64,000 nucleotides of DNA from Ascidia mentula (GCA_947561715.1 OX387198.1:17422001-17486000), one strand, 5' to 3'; positions 1 through 11,170 are shown, counted from the stretch's first letter. Numbers and translations are program-made. Notes: generated by a model from the sequence alone, not told the origin.

Positions 1-942
1 GCAACACAAACTTGTTATTGTACATTTGTGCATAATTTCCCTGTTGTAAAAGTCAGCACCTTGATGATAATCGAATCGTCTTCCGCCTGGATTGTATTTC
101 TCGGGTTTCTTGACTTTGTGACGTTAACATTGGGGTCCAATCTTTACAGGAATTCGGCGCCAGAACAAACATATAAATTTGTTGTACAAACAAAGTTTTC
201 TCAGAGCAGCAGTGCTTCTTAAACCCTCTTCGGATATGTTGCACCATCTGTGGTGACATTGGAAAAAAGCTTTTATCACAAAAATATTCACAAAAAAACA
301 CTTTAAAATAAGGCAGCTGCATGTTTAAAAGAAGGCCCACCGAATACCTATTGGTAAAATAACCGATCCTCGTCAATAGAAATAATTCTTGTCTTTAGAA
401 ATAGGTTTTGAAACCGATGGAATCCATTTTAGTAACATTTAATCCTGTCTGCAAGCAACAAACCGATTGATGTGGGGAAATAGACATGTTTTTTTTCTTT
501 CTTTGTGCTTCCCAAGTCATTTCTGTGATAGGCTTCCCTTGGGAGAACTTCTTGGAGGCTGTAGGAGACTTCCAAGACAAGTCTATTTACCTAAATCTAC
601 TATCAAAAGACTTGCGCTGAGGTGAATCTCACCCGGTTCAACTTTAGTTTCTATAAAACACAACCTCATATCATCTCGTGCTTGTATTCGATTCTCACGA
701 GAAATTTTATGATACATTGATTACAATAACAAAATAATCAACAGGGTTAAAAAATCAAATCAATCCGCACAAAACTAAACACAATTTGTACAAAATGAAC
801 TTATACAAGCACAATAATACTCCCCTATGTAATGTAGTAAAATAAAATGGTCGCATCATATAAATTTGGTGGTAATAATAAATAATTTGTAGACTATAAA
901 GTTTGCATGTTCAGTATTTTTAAGACAGAAGCACAAATCAAG
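1..942. other. Intergenic, no gene recognised
   Basis: AT-rich sequence with no convincing coding region. A stretch around 80-200 resembles, at moderate identity and in the same orientation, a stretch around 2600-2720 on the other side of ligase A (shared pieces such as tttgtgacgtt and aaataaacata in the same order). This may be an old direct repeat flanking the gene. The 3' UTR of the minus-strand ligase A should lie at about 700-942. Confidence 0.4.
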
Positions 943-2466
943 TTAAATGAACTCCAGTGCTGTCTTTTGGGGTTTTCCCAGGCCAGTCTTTGGAATTTGA
1001 TCAATAAATTCCAAACCACCAAAGAGTTGCTGATATTCTGCCACTTGTGCGTCGTAGAATTTAAGCAACTCTTCCTTTGTCAAAATGTCGTGTTTTTTAA
1101 CAACAAATGCTTTTGCCGCCTCATTATAAACTGGATGAGCTGTACGAACAACAACTGCTTCCGCCACACCTGGATGAGACAAAAGTACTTCTTCAAGCTG
1201 GGTTGGAAAAACCGCCATATTTCCGTGCGATTTGATGACGTTCTTAAGTCTGTCGACCACGTAAACGATTCCTTTTTGGTCATAATACCCCAAGTCTCCT
1301 GTCCGAAACCACCCACATTCATCCAACACTGCTACAGTTTCCTTGTTGTTTAAATATCCTTTGAAAACCACAGGGCTCTTCACACAAAGTTCTCCATGAT
1401 TTCCAGGACCAAGTTCTGCTCCGTTTTCAACATCGATCACTTTAAGTTGAACATTGGGACAAAGCATTCCAACACTTTCAAATGGAGTTTGTTTTGTTAT
1501 AGAACCTGAAATGGGCCCACATTCAGAACTTCCATAACCACTTGTCACAATCACATTAAACTTATCACTTGCTTTCTGCATTAAAGCTGTGGGTGTAGAT
1601 GCTCCACCAACTACTAGAAACTGTAGGGTATGTTTAGTTTCCAAAAGTGCTTCGTTTGTAATTCTGCTAAACGTCACAAAGTCACTGATAATAGAACCTT
1701 TTATGCCAAAACTTTTCACGCAGTGGCTGAACAACTTTGGTGGAAGATTTGTTGTGACAACATGCTTAACACCCGATACTATGTAGGTAAAAAAACTTCT
1801 GATTCCAAACATATGTAGTTGTTTACAAACGTTCAGCATACATTGACCAGGTTTTAGGTTTAACAGTAATTCCCAAATTACAAAACTGGACACGAAATTG
1901 GCATTTGTAACAACCAGAGCCTTTGGTTCTCCAGTTGAACCGCTTGTAAATGCGATTAGGAGTGGGTCTCTATGAATGTCAACACCATTCGATGACAGTA
2001 ATTCGTCAAGCACATTCTTATCAAGATCACCTTTAACATTCTTGAAAGATTCAACATTAACAAGTTTGAGTTCTGAATCCAACTCCTGCTGCAATTCTTG
2101 GTTTTCGCAAATACAAAACTTTGCATTCACTTTCTTCATTTGTTTGGTAATATCTTTTGGCACAGCGTTGATATTACCAGTAGCCAGTGCAGCCTTGCAC
2201 AACATAATTCCAAGTATTAACGGAAAACATTTTGGATGGAAGTCAACCACCAAGCCAACAACATCGCCCTTCTCTACACCAATGGAACGTAGTTTGAGTG
2301 CAAACTCAATTGACTGCTGGCGGAGTTGGCTGAATGTCCACGATTGATCATGGTATGGATCTACCAAGGCCACAGAGTTGCCGAAGTGTTCCATCTTTTC
2401 CAAAGCATATTGAGCGATGGGAACTTGTGGAATCTCAACATCTGGAAACGAACTTTTCAGAACCAT
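943..2466 (-). CDS. Acyl-CoA synthetase / 4CL-luciferase-like AMP ligase (ligase A)
   Basis: Intronless 507-aa member of the ANL adenylate-forming superfamily, close in layout to 4-coumarate-CoA ligases and firefly-luciferase-like acyl-CoA synthetases. It should activate a carboxylic acid with ATP to an acyl-adenylate and pass it to CoA. Visible motifs: P-loop TSGSTGEPK (174-182), GYGSSEC (310-316), WFRTGDLGY (386-394), hinge DRLKNVIKSHG (405-415) and the A10 loop PKTGLGKPQK (492-501) with the expected catalytic lysine K498. Length is slightly short for the family. The C-terminus (ALEFI) is not a peroxisomal SKL-type signal, so a cytosolic location is likely. The start is the ATG matching the start of ligases C and D. 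It is the only minus-strand family member here and differs clearly from D. The acid substrate is unknown. Confidence 0.9.
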   Translation of the reverse strand: MVLKSSFPDVEIPQVPIAQYALEKMEHFGNSVALVDPYHDQSWTFSQLRQQSIEFALKLRSIGVEKGDVVGLVVDFHPKCFPLILGIMLCKAALATGNINAVPKDITKQMKKVNAKFCICENQELQQELDSELKLVNVESFKNVKGDLDKNVLDELLSSNGVDIHRDPLLIAFTSGSTGEPKALVVTNANFVSSFVIWELLLNLKPGQCMLNVCKQLHMFGIRSFFTYIVSGVKHVVTTNLPPKLFSHCVKSFGIKGSIISDFVTFSRITNEALLETKHTLQFLVVGGASTPTALMQKASDKFNVIVTSGYGSSECGPISGSITKQTPFESVGMLCPNVQLKVIDVENGAELGPGNHGELCVKSPVVFKGYLNNKETVAVLDECGWFRTGDLGYYDQKGIVYVVDRLKNVIKSHGNMAVFPTQLEEVLLSHPGVAEAVVVRTAHPVYNEAAKAFVVKKHDILTKEELLKFYDAQVAEYQQLFGGLEFIDQIPKTGLGKPQKTALEFI

Positions 2467-3923
2467 TGTTATACAAAAGGTTTAAGTATTTAAAAAATAA
2501 AGCTGTCATTGAACCTCGGTAACGCAGAAATGTCGCCTTAGCTGCTATGAACCTAAACCTCAGTAAACTTTTTTTGTCGTTAGTGAACCGCAAACTGGGT
2601 CGATTGCCTTTTTCAGGTTTGTTGATTTTGTGACGTTCATTTTGCAGACGAGTAATTTGAGGAAATCGATGCCAAAATAAACATAGCAGCATTGGTGAAT
2701 CCGTTACCAATGTCAATTCTCTTGATTAAAACCTATAGAAAAATGCTGCTGTTACAAAGTCACCACAATTTTGTGTTGTTTGGAGTACATTTTCTACTTC
2801 AGCAGAACCCATAGTCGCAAGTTTGTTCCTCCAACTATCTTCAAATAAAATAAACAAAAGTTTGGCGCCTACTGAACAATCAGAGCATTTCTCTCACATT
2901 GTCATGCAAAATAAATTCGTAAGCATTCAAATTAATGTTAATTATGTTTTAAAAACATGTAATTAGGTCATTTAACGACTGCATAAACATGACATATATA
3001 TTTGTGGCGTGAGCTATTTTTTTCTTATTTAGTTACTATATGCACCAGTAAACCGTCTTTTTGCCAATTACGCTTTGGTAGTTTGGCCAGTGACCCGGTT
3101 AATTATTGGCAGAAACCTGACGCATACAAAAAGTCAGCCGAGTAAAAAAACACACGATTTGCTAAAGACAGTTAAACTCGGTTAATCTGGATTAAGTTTT
3201 TTCGGAAATTTGTGTGAAGCTGGGGGTACAAATGATTTGTAAGCATTTTCTTGAGAGAAATATTCGAAATACTGAAATGTAATGTTCGCCTACTTCGGTT
3301 GAAAGCTCTTTTGACAACTCGTAATTCGTGCTTGGTTGGATTTTCTTGTTGCAACATTGCATTCGTACACCAAACCACTTTCTGTTACATGTTTATTCGT
3401 AATCTACGTTTCCTGAGGCGAGACCTTTCAAATCACATTTCCATCATTTTCCATACAACAAAATAACTTTGCATTAAAACTCTCAAACTAATAATTAAAG
3501 TCAAACGAGCTGGTTAACCAAAAAGTGTCTTTGTTGAGACATTAAAAACGGTTTTTCGAACTCAGTTAAATTTCAACATCGATTGACCAACCGCCATCAT
3601 AGCAAAGTCTGAAACAAATGACTTTTCGGATATTCGCTTAGTCCAGAAAAATTTGTCGCACATATCTCATCTGGATTAACCGATTTTTTTTGTAACATTA
3701 CCCAACTTAAACATCATGGCACAAAAAGTGTATATTATAAAAAACAAAACTAGTTGGAAACTAAAATAGCATTATGCAGTCACAAAATATGGCAGGGTTT
3801 CTTAAACTATTTATGGAACATGATCGACAGCATGTCTGGTCACCTTGGTACTAAAAAAACAGTTTCAACAATATTTTAATATATCATAAATAAAAGAAAA
3901 CGCTTGGTGTTAGAATTCATTAT
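2467..3923. other. Intergenic, upstream of ligase A
   Basis: Holds the presumed promoter of ligase A (reading leftward). No TATA box or splice acceptor stands out directly upstream of the ATG. The rest is AT-rich and I recognise no gene or named repeat in it. Confidence 0.35.
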
Positions 3924-4508
3924 TTGCCAGTGGTGCTAAGGCTCGTCTCATATATCGACTGTCTGTGCCAACAGGAACTGGATTGGGATGAACCGATGCC
4001 GGCAAAGGAGCTTGTCCGAAAGGAGAAGGGGCTGTCGAGCCTTATGGGTCTTCAGAATGTTACCATTGCAAGGAAGAAGAATGACAGTTCACTGATGACG
4101 TGCAAATTTGCAAGAGAAACTACTTCTATGGTGTTAAGTTTCAATCGCCTTAATTCCTATGAACGTTTTGTACACTGTCAAACTTCGCCAGCGAAATTAT
4201 TCTGCGTGCAAGACATCAGGGAAACCCATTCCCTTTGTTTGCAGCGCATAATTTTAAGTGTCAAGGAAGTGGTAAACTTGATTGAGGATCTGACGCACAA
4301 AAATAACCACGTTTTTCATTTCAATAAGACGGATAGTTACGATATATTTCTATCTCGACGTTCACAGATACTTGTTTTTATCGCAAAAAGTATGATGTGG
4401 GATACGAATTCAACACACATAACGATTGTTAAGAAATTTGAGGTGCACAAATGCAATGCAAGTAAGCGTGATCGTTGCGACGCCCACTTGGAAGCGATAT
4501 CAATATAG
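3924..4508 (+). mobile_element. BEL/Pao LTR-retrotransposon pol fragment (fossil)
   Basis: An open stretch whose first third carries the pattern typical of the region after the reverse transcriptase in BEL/Pao polyproteins (ELDWDEPMPAKELV, then LQNVTIAR). No LTR, integrase or gag is visible around it, so this is an isolated old scrap. The last third of the open stretch has no recognisable similarity. Family assignment is from remembered sequence pattern only. Confidence 0.45.
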
Positions 4509-4684
4509 GTTTAGGCAACATCGGTCAAGCTCTCGAACCATATACCTAGAAGAAAACGTGATCGAATTTTTCATTCCTAAAAATTTTGCCGTCATTTCAA
4601 TCCAAAAGTAAGGACGTTGACTTCAATAAACAAATTTCAACAGGACTAGCTTTGATTTTTGTGCCCCCCTTACTTTTGGAAACC

Positions 4685-4835
4685 AACGCAGAAGTAATGC
4701 CATGCTTTCGCATAGGCTTCGCAGCCTGTGAACCTTATGATCAGAATATTAGAGCTGTAATCGCCAAATATAAAGGGCCTGCGCAGTGGGGCGATCGTGC
4801 CTTGCTATGCGAAAGCATGGCATTACTTCTGCGTT
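4685..4835. repeat. 30-bp perfect inverted repeat with 91-bp loop
   Basis: The 30 bases at 4685-4714 are the exact reverse complement of 4806-4835, separated by 91 bases. A piece of the loop (gcagcctgtgaacctta) recurs near 9830, so the structure is probably part of a dispersed non-autonomous element or a local inverted duplication. No target-site duplication was identified. Confidence 0.7.
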
Positions 4836-4919
4836 GTCTGATTACGGTGGTGGAGATCCTCTATACGCATGTGAAGGTCGCCTGACAAGTTGTGCGCTCG
4901 CGCACCAGTGTACCTTGGC

Positions 4920-5100
4920 CACAATATACCCCGTGAAGCCGTTGGGCCTGGTTAGCCCATGGTCGTGAGTTCAAACCTCACCGCCCAGTCAGAAATTTAT
5001 GTACGGGCCACAATCGAATTTTCAAAGCATTAGGCTTGGCCCAAGAAATGCTTCCCATTGATTGCCCGTACTTCTATACATGGGGTATGACACGAAAGTG
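4920..5100 (+). mobile_element. tRNA-derived SINE-like sequence
   Basis: Contains an A-box-like stretch (tggttagcccatgg, about 4949) and a good B box (gagttcaaacctc, about 4967) at tRNA-like spacing, but no foldable complete tRNA. This is the usual look of a tRNA-derived SINE head. A short shared piece (cgcccagtcagaaatt) occurs inverted near 9740. Family not identified. Confidence 0.4.
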
Positions 5101-5229
5101 AACATCCGGCCTAACTTCGACCGTCAGTGATGTACCTTGCTTGAATGTTTTACATGTCCCATATATATATCTATGTTTGGTAACAGGAACATCACCACCA
5201 CAATATGTTTTAACGAATATTTATTGTGT

Positions 5230-6737
5230 TTACACAAACACATCAGTCACAGGAATTGTGTCACTGCTTGAACTACTGCTGTAACTGAGCTTTCGTCGCC
5301 GCTCCCTGCCTCCGTCCCAATCTGCGGCACTGGCCAAACAAATTTGAATTTCCTTTGGCAGCTGATGCCCGAAGTTTTCGTGTTTGGTGTGATGTAGAAC
5401 ATCTAAGTTTAAAAACAATTTTTTGAACAAAATGCAATGCTAAAAATAAAGAACTTATAAGCACAACTTTCTCAAAATAAGCTTTCACAATAATTAGCTA
5501 AAAGCAACATGCAGTAGCAATTAATAGTCACATATGAAATACTTACTTAACAGAAACAAGTAGAGCTTGTGCTCCTTGAAAGAAATCTTTAAATTTGGCT
5601 TTCTTTTTTCTCCCATGCCCGTCCAAGAAAATTTCATTGCAAGTTCACGGTGCAGAAACAGCTTCAAAAAAAACGTATAGTCCCACGTAAAGAATCTCGT
5701 TCAACAATCTCAGCAATTCGACCATGGTTCTATAACACAAAATACCTTGTAGATTTTATAGACAACAAGTAATTCCCAACCAGGGTGCCATTCAAAAGGG
5801 TACTGCAAGCTTTTTCCTATGTATTCAGTATGCAAGTTTGTTATATTCATGGTAACATTGTAATGTAAATGCTCCTCGATGTGCCACTGAATGCTAAATG
5901 TTTTTTGAAACTTTATTGGCTTACAGCACAACACAAAATATAAAATGTTTTTATTTTGTGTTGTGCTGTAAGCCAATAAAGTTTGGGATGCACTGCCGTG
6001 AAGTAACATTTTTTTAACTACCTTGATGCTCTCCATGATAACTTCCAATTCCTGTTCTTCTTTAGCTGATTTGAAATTAATTACCAAGGGTGCAGCTTTT
6101 GTTTCCTTGTTTACTAGCTTAACCAGTTGATTTTCCATTGCAATGAGCTTCACTTGAATGGATTGTAACTCATTTGAGTTTTTCATGACCATATGAAAAA
6201 TGTTGGCTAAATGGTCTTGTTCCACTCTTCTTTTTTTTCGAGGTGACATCTTTTTCGGAATAGCAAATGGGCTGAAACAGAGTTTGTATTAATAGCAGCT
6301 TTCGTTTTATTTTTTATTTGGGCATACCTTGGTGGTGAACTGGTAAAGATTTTTGGCACATTTGAAGGAATTGAAAAACTGTCTGTTCTAAGGAGAGGTG
6401 CCACCATTTCATTGTCGTCACTCTCTGAAAATGAAGACTCTACCTCTTTTGTAGTGTACGCTTTTGTTGCACAGCGATCGTATGAATCTGAAAAAAATAT
6501 GGTTAGAGCACCATATGTCCAGAATTTTAGCAAGCAAAAAAAATCATTACTAGATGCACATAAAATGCTGCAGCTGTATGTCTTCCAGTCATCCATACAA
6601 GGAGCTTTACTTCTTGCAAGCTCTTCTACTTGACCCTCATTTGGCCACTTGCAAAGGTTGTCGTTCAACATCCAATTTTTATAAACAATATCAGTCTTCC
6701 CTCCTTTTGCAAACTGTACACACAAGTACTTTTTCAT
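5230..6737 (-). CDS. DUF4806-like transposon companion protein, five exons
   Basis: Five exons joined by canonical GT-AG introns give one uninterrupted frame of 317 aa: 6551-6737, 6328-6487, 6022-6271, 5547-5730, 5230-5402. The N-terminus has the short 'KNWMLNDNLCKWP' block seen at the start of DUF4806 proteins. The middle has a basic nuclear-localisation-like stretch (SPRKKRRVEQD) and a helical segment. The C-terminal third carries the DUF4806 signature (HRELAMKFSWTGMGEKRK), and the tail is serine-rich. A strong splice acceptor sits 19 nt upstream of the ATG (after 6757), so the 5' end is probably spliced, either from an exon upstream of the transposase or by trans-splicing. Its role in transposition is unknown. 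DUF4806 assignment is from memory of the family pattern. Confidence 0.72.
5908..5984. repeat. Perfect 33-bp hairpin inside the companion gene's intron
   Basis: Positions 5908-5940 are an exact reverse complement of 5952-5984, with an 11-nt loop. It lies in the intron between exons 3 and 4 of the DUF4806-like gene. It may be a tiny palindromic insertion or a functional RNA hairpin of the transposon. Confidence 0.85.
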
Positions 6738-6805
6738 TGTTAAAATTTGCTTATTCCTGTAAAAAACAATTTTGGTAAGATAAAGGTTGCAGCATAACGT
6801 TATGC

Positions 6806-8977
6806 TTAACAAGTGGTGTGAACCTTTTCTATTGCAACAAACTTCTTCTTGTACGGTAGTAAAACACATTTTGTAACACAACAGTCAAATACAAATGACT
6901 CCAATTGTGAGCTTAAGTGATCAACTTCAAAAATTCCAACATGGGTCGAGCAAACAGGTGACGTAAAAAATGGTTGGACACTCTCATATTTTCTCACTAT
7001 GAAATATTTGCATGAAGATTTGACACAAATATTAACTACATGTGCAATCACACTTCCAACTTTAATGGTGGAATTTCCACAGGATTTTGGCACAATTAAA
7101 CAATCACTGTACAGTCTTGCCTTTTTATAATAAACAGCATTTTCAAAATAAGGCATCGGTATAGTAGTAATTGTTTTTAAAACAGAACTAACTCCACCCT
7201 TTTTTAACTTATTATATTTAGCCTGGGTGAATGTTACAGCATTACTATTTGCATGGTGAGAGTAAGAAGCAACTTGTTGTAATGGCTTAAAGCCAGATTT
7301 TACATAGTGTTTTAACACCCCAAGAAAACTCTCAAACATAAAGCTATTTACTAAATCAAGTGAACCATACATTTTATAATCATCAACCAAATGCACAAGA
7401 CTGTGGACATTATAAGACACAAAACCTTTTCCATACAAAGTTGGACACTCAGTGACAAAACCTTTTAACAACTGTGTGCATAAATTTAAGTTACGATCAC
7501 TTGTCTGTGAATATACAAGGAATCGTAAAGAAATGCAGAACTTAAGAAAATGATTATATTTTGTAGGTGATATAACATGTTTGTGCCTTAATATTACAAA
7601 TCCAGTGCACAACAAAAAAAGTCTGAACTCTGATGCCTTCCAGTATGCCACTTCAGATAGTTTTCGCATTTTGCGATTAAATTCTACAGGAATGAAATCT
7701 TTGAATTGTTTAATGTGCTGATCCATCTTTTGTACAGCAGTCGCTGACAGCTTTGCTTGGTTTTGTCTGAAGAAGTTTAAAAATTGAGGAATATTCATTG
7801 GAAAAGTTACCAATTTATTACACCTTCTGACACCTTTCCACCAATTAAGCAATCGTTTTGTAACTCCAAGACAACATAAGTGCATATAATCTAATACAAA
7901 ACCATGCACCATATTTACTCCAAATTCAGCTAATATTGATGTTCCACGGTGATGATTTTTATCAAATTGAGAAATGAAATCTTCATTTTTTCTTGGAGTC
8001 TTTTCACAACCTAGCAGGCATACATGATGTGAGACTGAGTCATAATGACCAGTGATTTGACACCTCTCACAAGAATTATATCCACTGTGGGCCTTTATTT
8101 TCTTGAGTGAAGACCTTGCAGGTGCATCGCAAATGTAAATACCTTTGTTTACCATTTGGAAAACTTGGCTGCCTGTTGAAATGGGGTGAGTAAAGAGAAA
8201 ATCAATGTCCTTTAAAAATTCCCTGAGAAATACATCGCCTTCAGGCATTTCACGATTGGTAGACTTCTCTGTGCAATAAATCCCAGCACAAAGGGGCCTT
8301 GATACAGTCTTGTATATGGAGCATAAAATAGGATATAATTTATAATCTTGTGTGTGCTGAAAAAGAGGAAGGCCATCTATATTAATGAGCAAACAGTAAC
8401 TAATATTTCCTGACATGCCTTGAAATGAATATTTCAAGAGATCTTTCAAACCAGACATCCAGTTGGTGAGATGTACATAGTTTCCACCATTCATAGGTCT
8501 ATATGTAAGGTTGGGATTGGGTATGAGAGTTTTGTATGATCGAGGTAGTTCTTTATGAAAATGGTGCAAAGCTTGCAAAAGTCTTGAAATTGAATCTTTA
8601 GGGACATTTGTTTCAGAAAGAGCCCATGTGGTCAATGCACTAACAACATCATAATTTTCTGCACAATCAATGGAATTATCTAACATAGCAGGGATGCCGG
8701 TGTCACATTCATCATCACTAAAATGATTTTCCAAAAATTCCAACTGTGAGTGGTCATGAAGTGCAGAACTACTAGTAGACGAAGTATTACAAACAGATTT
8801 ATTGTCATTACTATCTAAGGAAATATCATCAACTTCTTCATTTGAACTGACAGAAGTCATCGATGTCTCACATACATTGTGTGCCACATCGGCAATTTTG
8901 CGACGTTTCCATCGCTGTGTTCTTGCAAGTTTATGGTATGGTTTGTAAAACGAACGTTTCGTTTTGGTGCGTAACAT
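6806..8977 (-). CDS. tnp2/CACTA-like transposase
   Basis: A single uninterrupted 723-aa frame. The lysine/arginine-rich N-terminus (about 1-30) and acidic serine-rich segment (about 40-100) precede an RNase-H-like catalytic core. Core landmarks: NIDGLPLF with D201, ICDAPAR with D284 followed by a CERC/HHVC zinc-like cluster (303-320), LDYMHLCCLGVTKRLL (D363), and FMFESFLGVLKHYVK with E549. These are the hallmarks of tnp2-type transposases in animal EnSpm-like elements, which cut and paste DNA in the nucleus. The ATG chosen is the first in the frame and begins a basic region typical of DNA-binding N-termini. No stop or frameshift is seen. Which of D284 and D363 is the second catalytic acid I cannot decide. 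Confidence 0.7.
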   Translation of the reverse strand: MLRTKTKRSFYKPYHKLARTQRWKRRKIADVAHNVCETSMTSVSSNEEVDDISLDSNDNKSVCNTSSTSSSALHDHSQLEFLENHFSDDECDTGIPAMLDNSIDCAENYDVVSALTTWALSETNVPKDSISRLLQALHHFHKELPRSYKTLIPNPNLTYRPMNGGNYVHLTNWMSGLKDLLKYSFQGMSGNISYCLLINIDGLPLFQHTQDYKLYPILCSIYKTVSRPLCAGIYCTEKSTNREMPEGDVFLREFLKDIDFLFTHPISTGSQVFQMVNKGIYICDAPARSSLKKIKAHSGYNSCERCQITGHYDSVSHHVCLLGCEKTPRKNEDFISQFDKNHHRGTSILAEFGVNMVHGFVLDYMHLCCLGVTKRLLNWWKGVRRCNKLVTFPMNIPQFLNFFRQNQAKLSATAVQKMDQHIKQFKDFIPVEFNRKMRKLSEVAYWKASEFRLFLLCTGFVILRHKHVISPTKYNHFLKFCISLRFLVYSQTSDRNLNLCTQLLKGFVTECPTLYGKGFVSYNVHSLVHLVDDYKMYGSLDLVNSFMFESFLGVLKHYVKSGFKPLQQVASYSHHANSNAVTFTQAKYNKLKKGGVSSVLKTITTIPMPYFENAVYYKKARLYSDCLIVPKSCGNSTIKVGSVIAHVVNICVKSSCKYFIVRKYESVQPFFTSPVCSTHVGIFEVDHLSSQLESFVFDCCVTKCVLLPYKKKFVAIEKVHTTC

Positions 8978-10681
8978 AACGACCTCCTAATTAATAAACC
9001 TACGTTTATATCACTTACTGTTATTGATTAATGCTTGTCACCTAATACTAGTTGGGTTGCCTTAGATATAAGTCGCCTACAGTCTTCTGCAGGCCACGCA
9101 TTCGAAAAAGACCGATTTTGCGCATGAATGATCTCCTTGTCGTTTTGGCCGTCGTTCTAATAATCCGTACCTACATGGTGTCCTCCAACATCATTATTAT
9201 TCTTTCATTATTTCGTAAACGTTGTTTTACGAATTGTGAAAGAAAATGCATGTGTTTTTTTAGACAAAAAAAATATGTGAAATGTATACTTCTTCGGACG
9301 TAGAAAGTTTTTTAAAAACTCTTTGCGGCAAAGCAAAAGCAGTTTTGCTAACGCAATTACCTTGAAATTGCAAATACAGTGTAATAAAAGCCGTTCTCAG
9401 TTATTTTTCTGTTAAGTCGATCATAGTTTTGCTATGACCAAATTGCGTACCTAGGACGGCATAAATCCACTTACCCGCATTATATTTGGGGTTATCAACC
9501 CAATCTATCATACATCATCGATTTATGCAGATACGGCCATTTCTATCATACGCCTCTGGTAACTCAACTGTAGTTGACACGAATTCCAGCGGTGTTTTTG
9601 ATACACCACAAGCGAATTTTGTTTATCACGCATGTTTCTATGCTAATTTTGACAAATATCTCTGTGTTACGAATGTCAAGGAAAGCCCGGGTATTTGTCG
9701 ATTAATTCTGGCAAGGCCCGGTAATACGACAACTATAATTTCTGACTGGGCGGGAGCTTGATTTTTCAGGTCTTGCTCAGACTTGTCGGGAAAAGTGGCT
9801 GATCCAGCTTGGCTGCAATGCCTTGCTGCGAAGCCTGTGAACCTTATTTTAGAAACCAGATATTTTTTTATTTTTCTATCACGCTGCCGACTAAAGTCAA
9901 AACAAATTGAGCCGATTTTACAAACCCATCACTAAATATATTTCTTGAATAAAAAAAGGTTTACCAGAAAGTAACGCTGTTGAGCCCAAGTTATCCCAGG
10001 TGCAATTCCGATCGAGGTTTCATGAAATATGAGGCAAGCTCTGACCGAAGTTTTTTTCCCCTTTTTTTTGACCACAACAAGGTTTGAACCCATGATATCC
10101 TAGCCAGGAATCCCGAACAGGTTTTTTTTCTTGTTGTTCAGATCGGGCGCTTGACCAATGCTGCCAATCACCCGCCCCTGACCGAAGTTGCTCAATGCGA
10201 TAATGACTCGCGTATGTCGCAGCACCGTGTGTCGGAATGGAAATTTGCCTACAACCACCAGATGTCGCTTGCGATTCGATTTGTAATATGGCGTTTATTG
10301 GCAGCATTGACCAAGCGCCCAACCCGTATTCTCTCAATCTTTTTTTAACAACGTACGCTTTCGATGAACCTGTATAGGTGGTGTATCCTAATATTGTTGT
10401 TAATTTTTCTGACAAGAAAAACTTACACGCGTACCCCAGTTTGACAACCCCTGAACTAGTGCAAGTCGGGTGACTGCGTGGGGAGTCTTGTTTTCAGCAC
10501 ACTAAGTTTCTTCCGATTCCTCAATAATCATGGAACATAGAAAATACTCAAACGTCGTTAAATATAAATATTTACAAACTCATACTTAAGCACCCGCCAG
10601 ACGTTTATATGTCAGGAAAAACTTGCGGTATTAGCAAATATTTAACACGCCTCTTTTACTTCCTTATGTGACTGAACGAAC
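8978..10681. other. Intergenic with SINE-like scraps
   Basis: No gene recognised. Short pieces are shared with other repeats: near 9830 (gcgaagcctgtgaacctta) with the loop at about 4720, near 9740 with the SINE at about 4980 (inverted), and about 10075-10165 with the tRNA-like head of the SINE family at 11.6 kb (ggtttgaaccc...atatcct, minus orientation). Confidence 0.35.
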
Positions 10682-11170
10682 AAAAGCCTTAGGTTTCTAC
10701 TAGTTGGTGGAGCTCCAACCCCGAAGGCGTTAATGCAGAAAGTAAGTGATAAGTTTAATGTGATTGTGACAAGTGGTTATGGAGGTTCTGAAACCTGAAT
10801 GATTTCCTTTGGGTTGGTTTCGTGTTCTGCAATTACCCAAACTCCATTTGAAAGTGTAGGAAAGCTTTCTCCCTTGGTCCTGGAAAACATGGAGAATTTT
10901 ATGTGAAGAGTCCAGGTGTTTTCAAAGGATATTTAAACAACAAAGAAGCAACTGAAGAAGTGTTAGATGAATGTGGTTGGTTTCGGACAGGAGACTTGGG
11001 ATATCATGACGAGCAAGGATTCATTTACGTGGTCGACAGACTTAAGAACGTCATCAAATCTCACGGAAATATGGCGGATTTTTTCCTGCTCAGCTCGAAG
11101 AAGTACTTTTGTCTCATCCAGGTGTGGCGGAAGCAGTTGTTGTTCGTACAGCTCATCCAGTTTGGTATTA
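10682..11170 (+). pseudogene. AMP-ligase fragment B
   Basis: Matches the ligase family from about residue 281 (LRFLLVGGA) to about residue 447 (RTAHPV), most like ligase D. It lacks the whole N-terminal half including the P-loop, and the C-terminal A10 lysine loop. Internal frame damage is present around the GYGSSEC motif, and a deletion follows it. A clean open stretch remains at 10903-11158 covering the WFRTGDLGY and DRLKNVIKSHG motifs. It stands upstream of SLC17-1 in the same relation as fragment E to SLC17-2, and D sits downstream of SLC17-4, so it is a relic of the duplicated ligase-transporter unit. Confidence 0.85.

Larger units (their letters stand above)
5230..8977 (-). mobile_element. 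CACTA/EnSpm-like (tnp2-type) DNA transposon, coding core
   Basis: Two co-directional minus-strand genes lie 68 bp apart: a tnp2-type transposase (6806-8977) and a spliced DUF4806-like companion (5230-6737). Both look intact, so the insertion is probably young or the element still mobile. I could not fix the ends: no clear CACTA-type terminal inverted repeat pair was found in the flanks at about 5100-5230 and 8980-9100. The superfamily name therefore rests on the transposase alone. Confidence 0.6.

Noticed and set aside
4940-4990. Possible tRNA gene
   Set aside because: A and B boxes are present, but no acceptor stem or anticodon arm can be folded; fits a SINE head.
8978-9100. CACTA-type terminal inverted repeat for the tnp2-like transposon
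   Set aside because: I compared this flank with 5100-5230 by eye and found no convincing matching inverted ends.
9486-9761. 91-aa open frame
   Set aside because: No family features, and part of it overlaps a SINE-like piece in inverse orientation to 4980; treated as non-coding.
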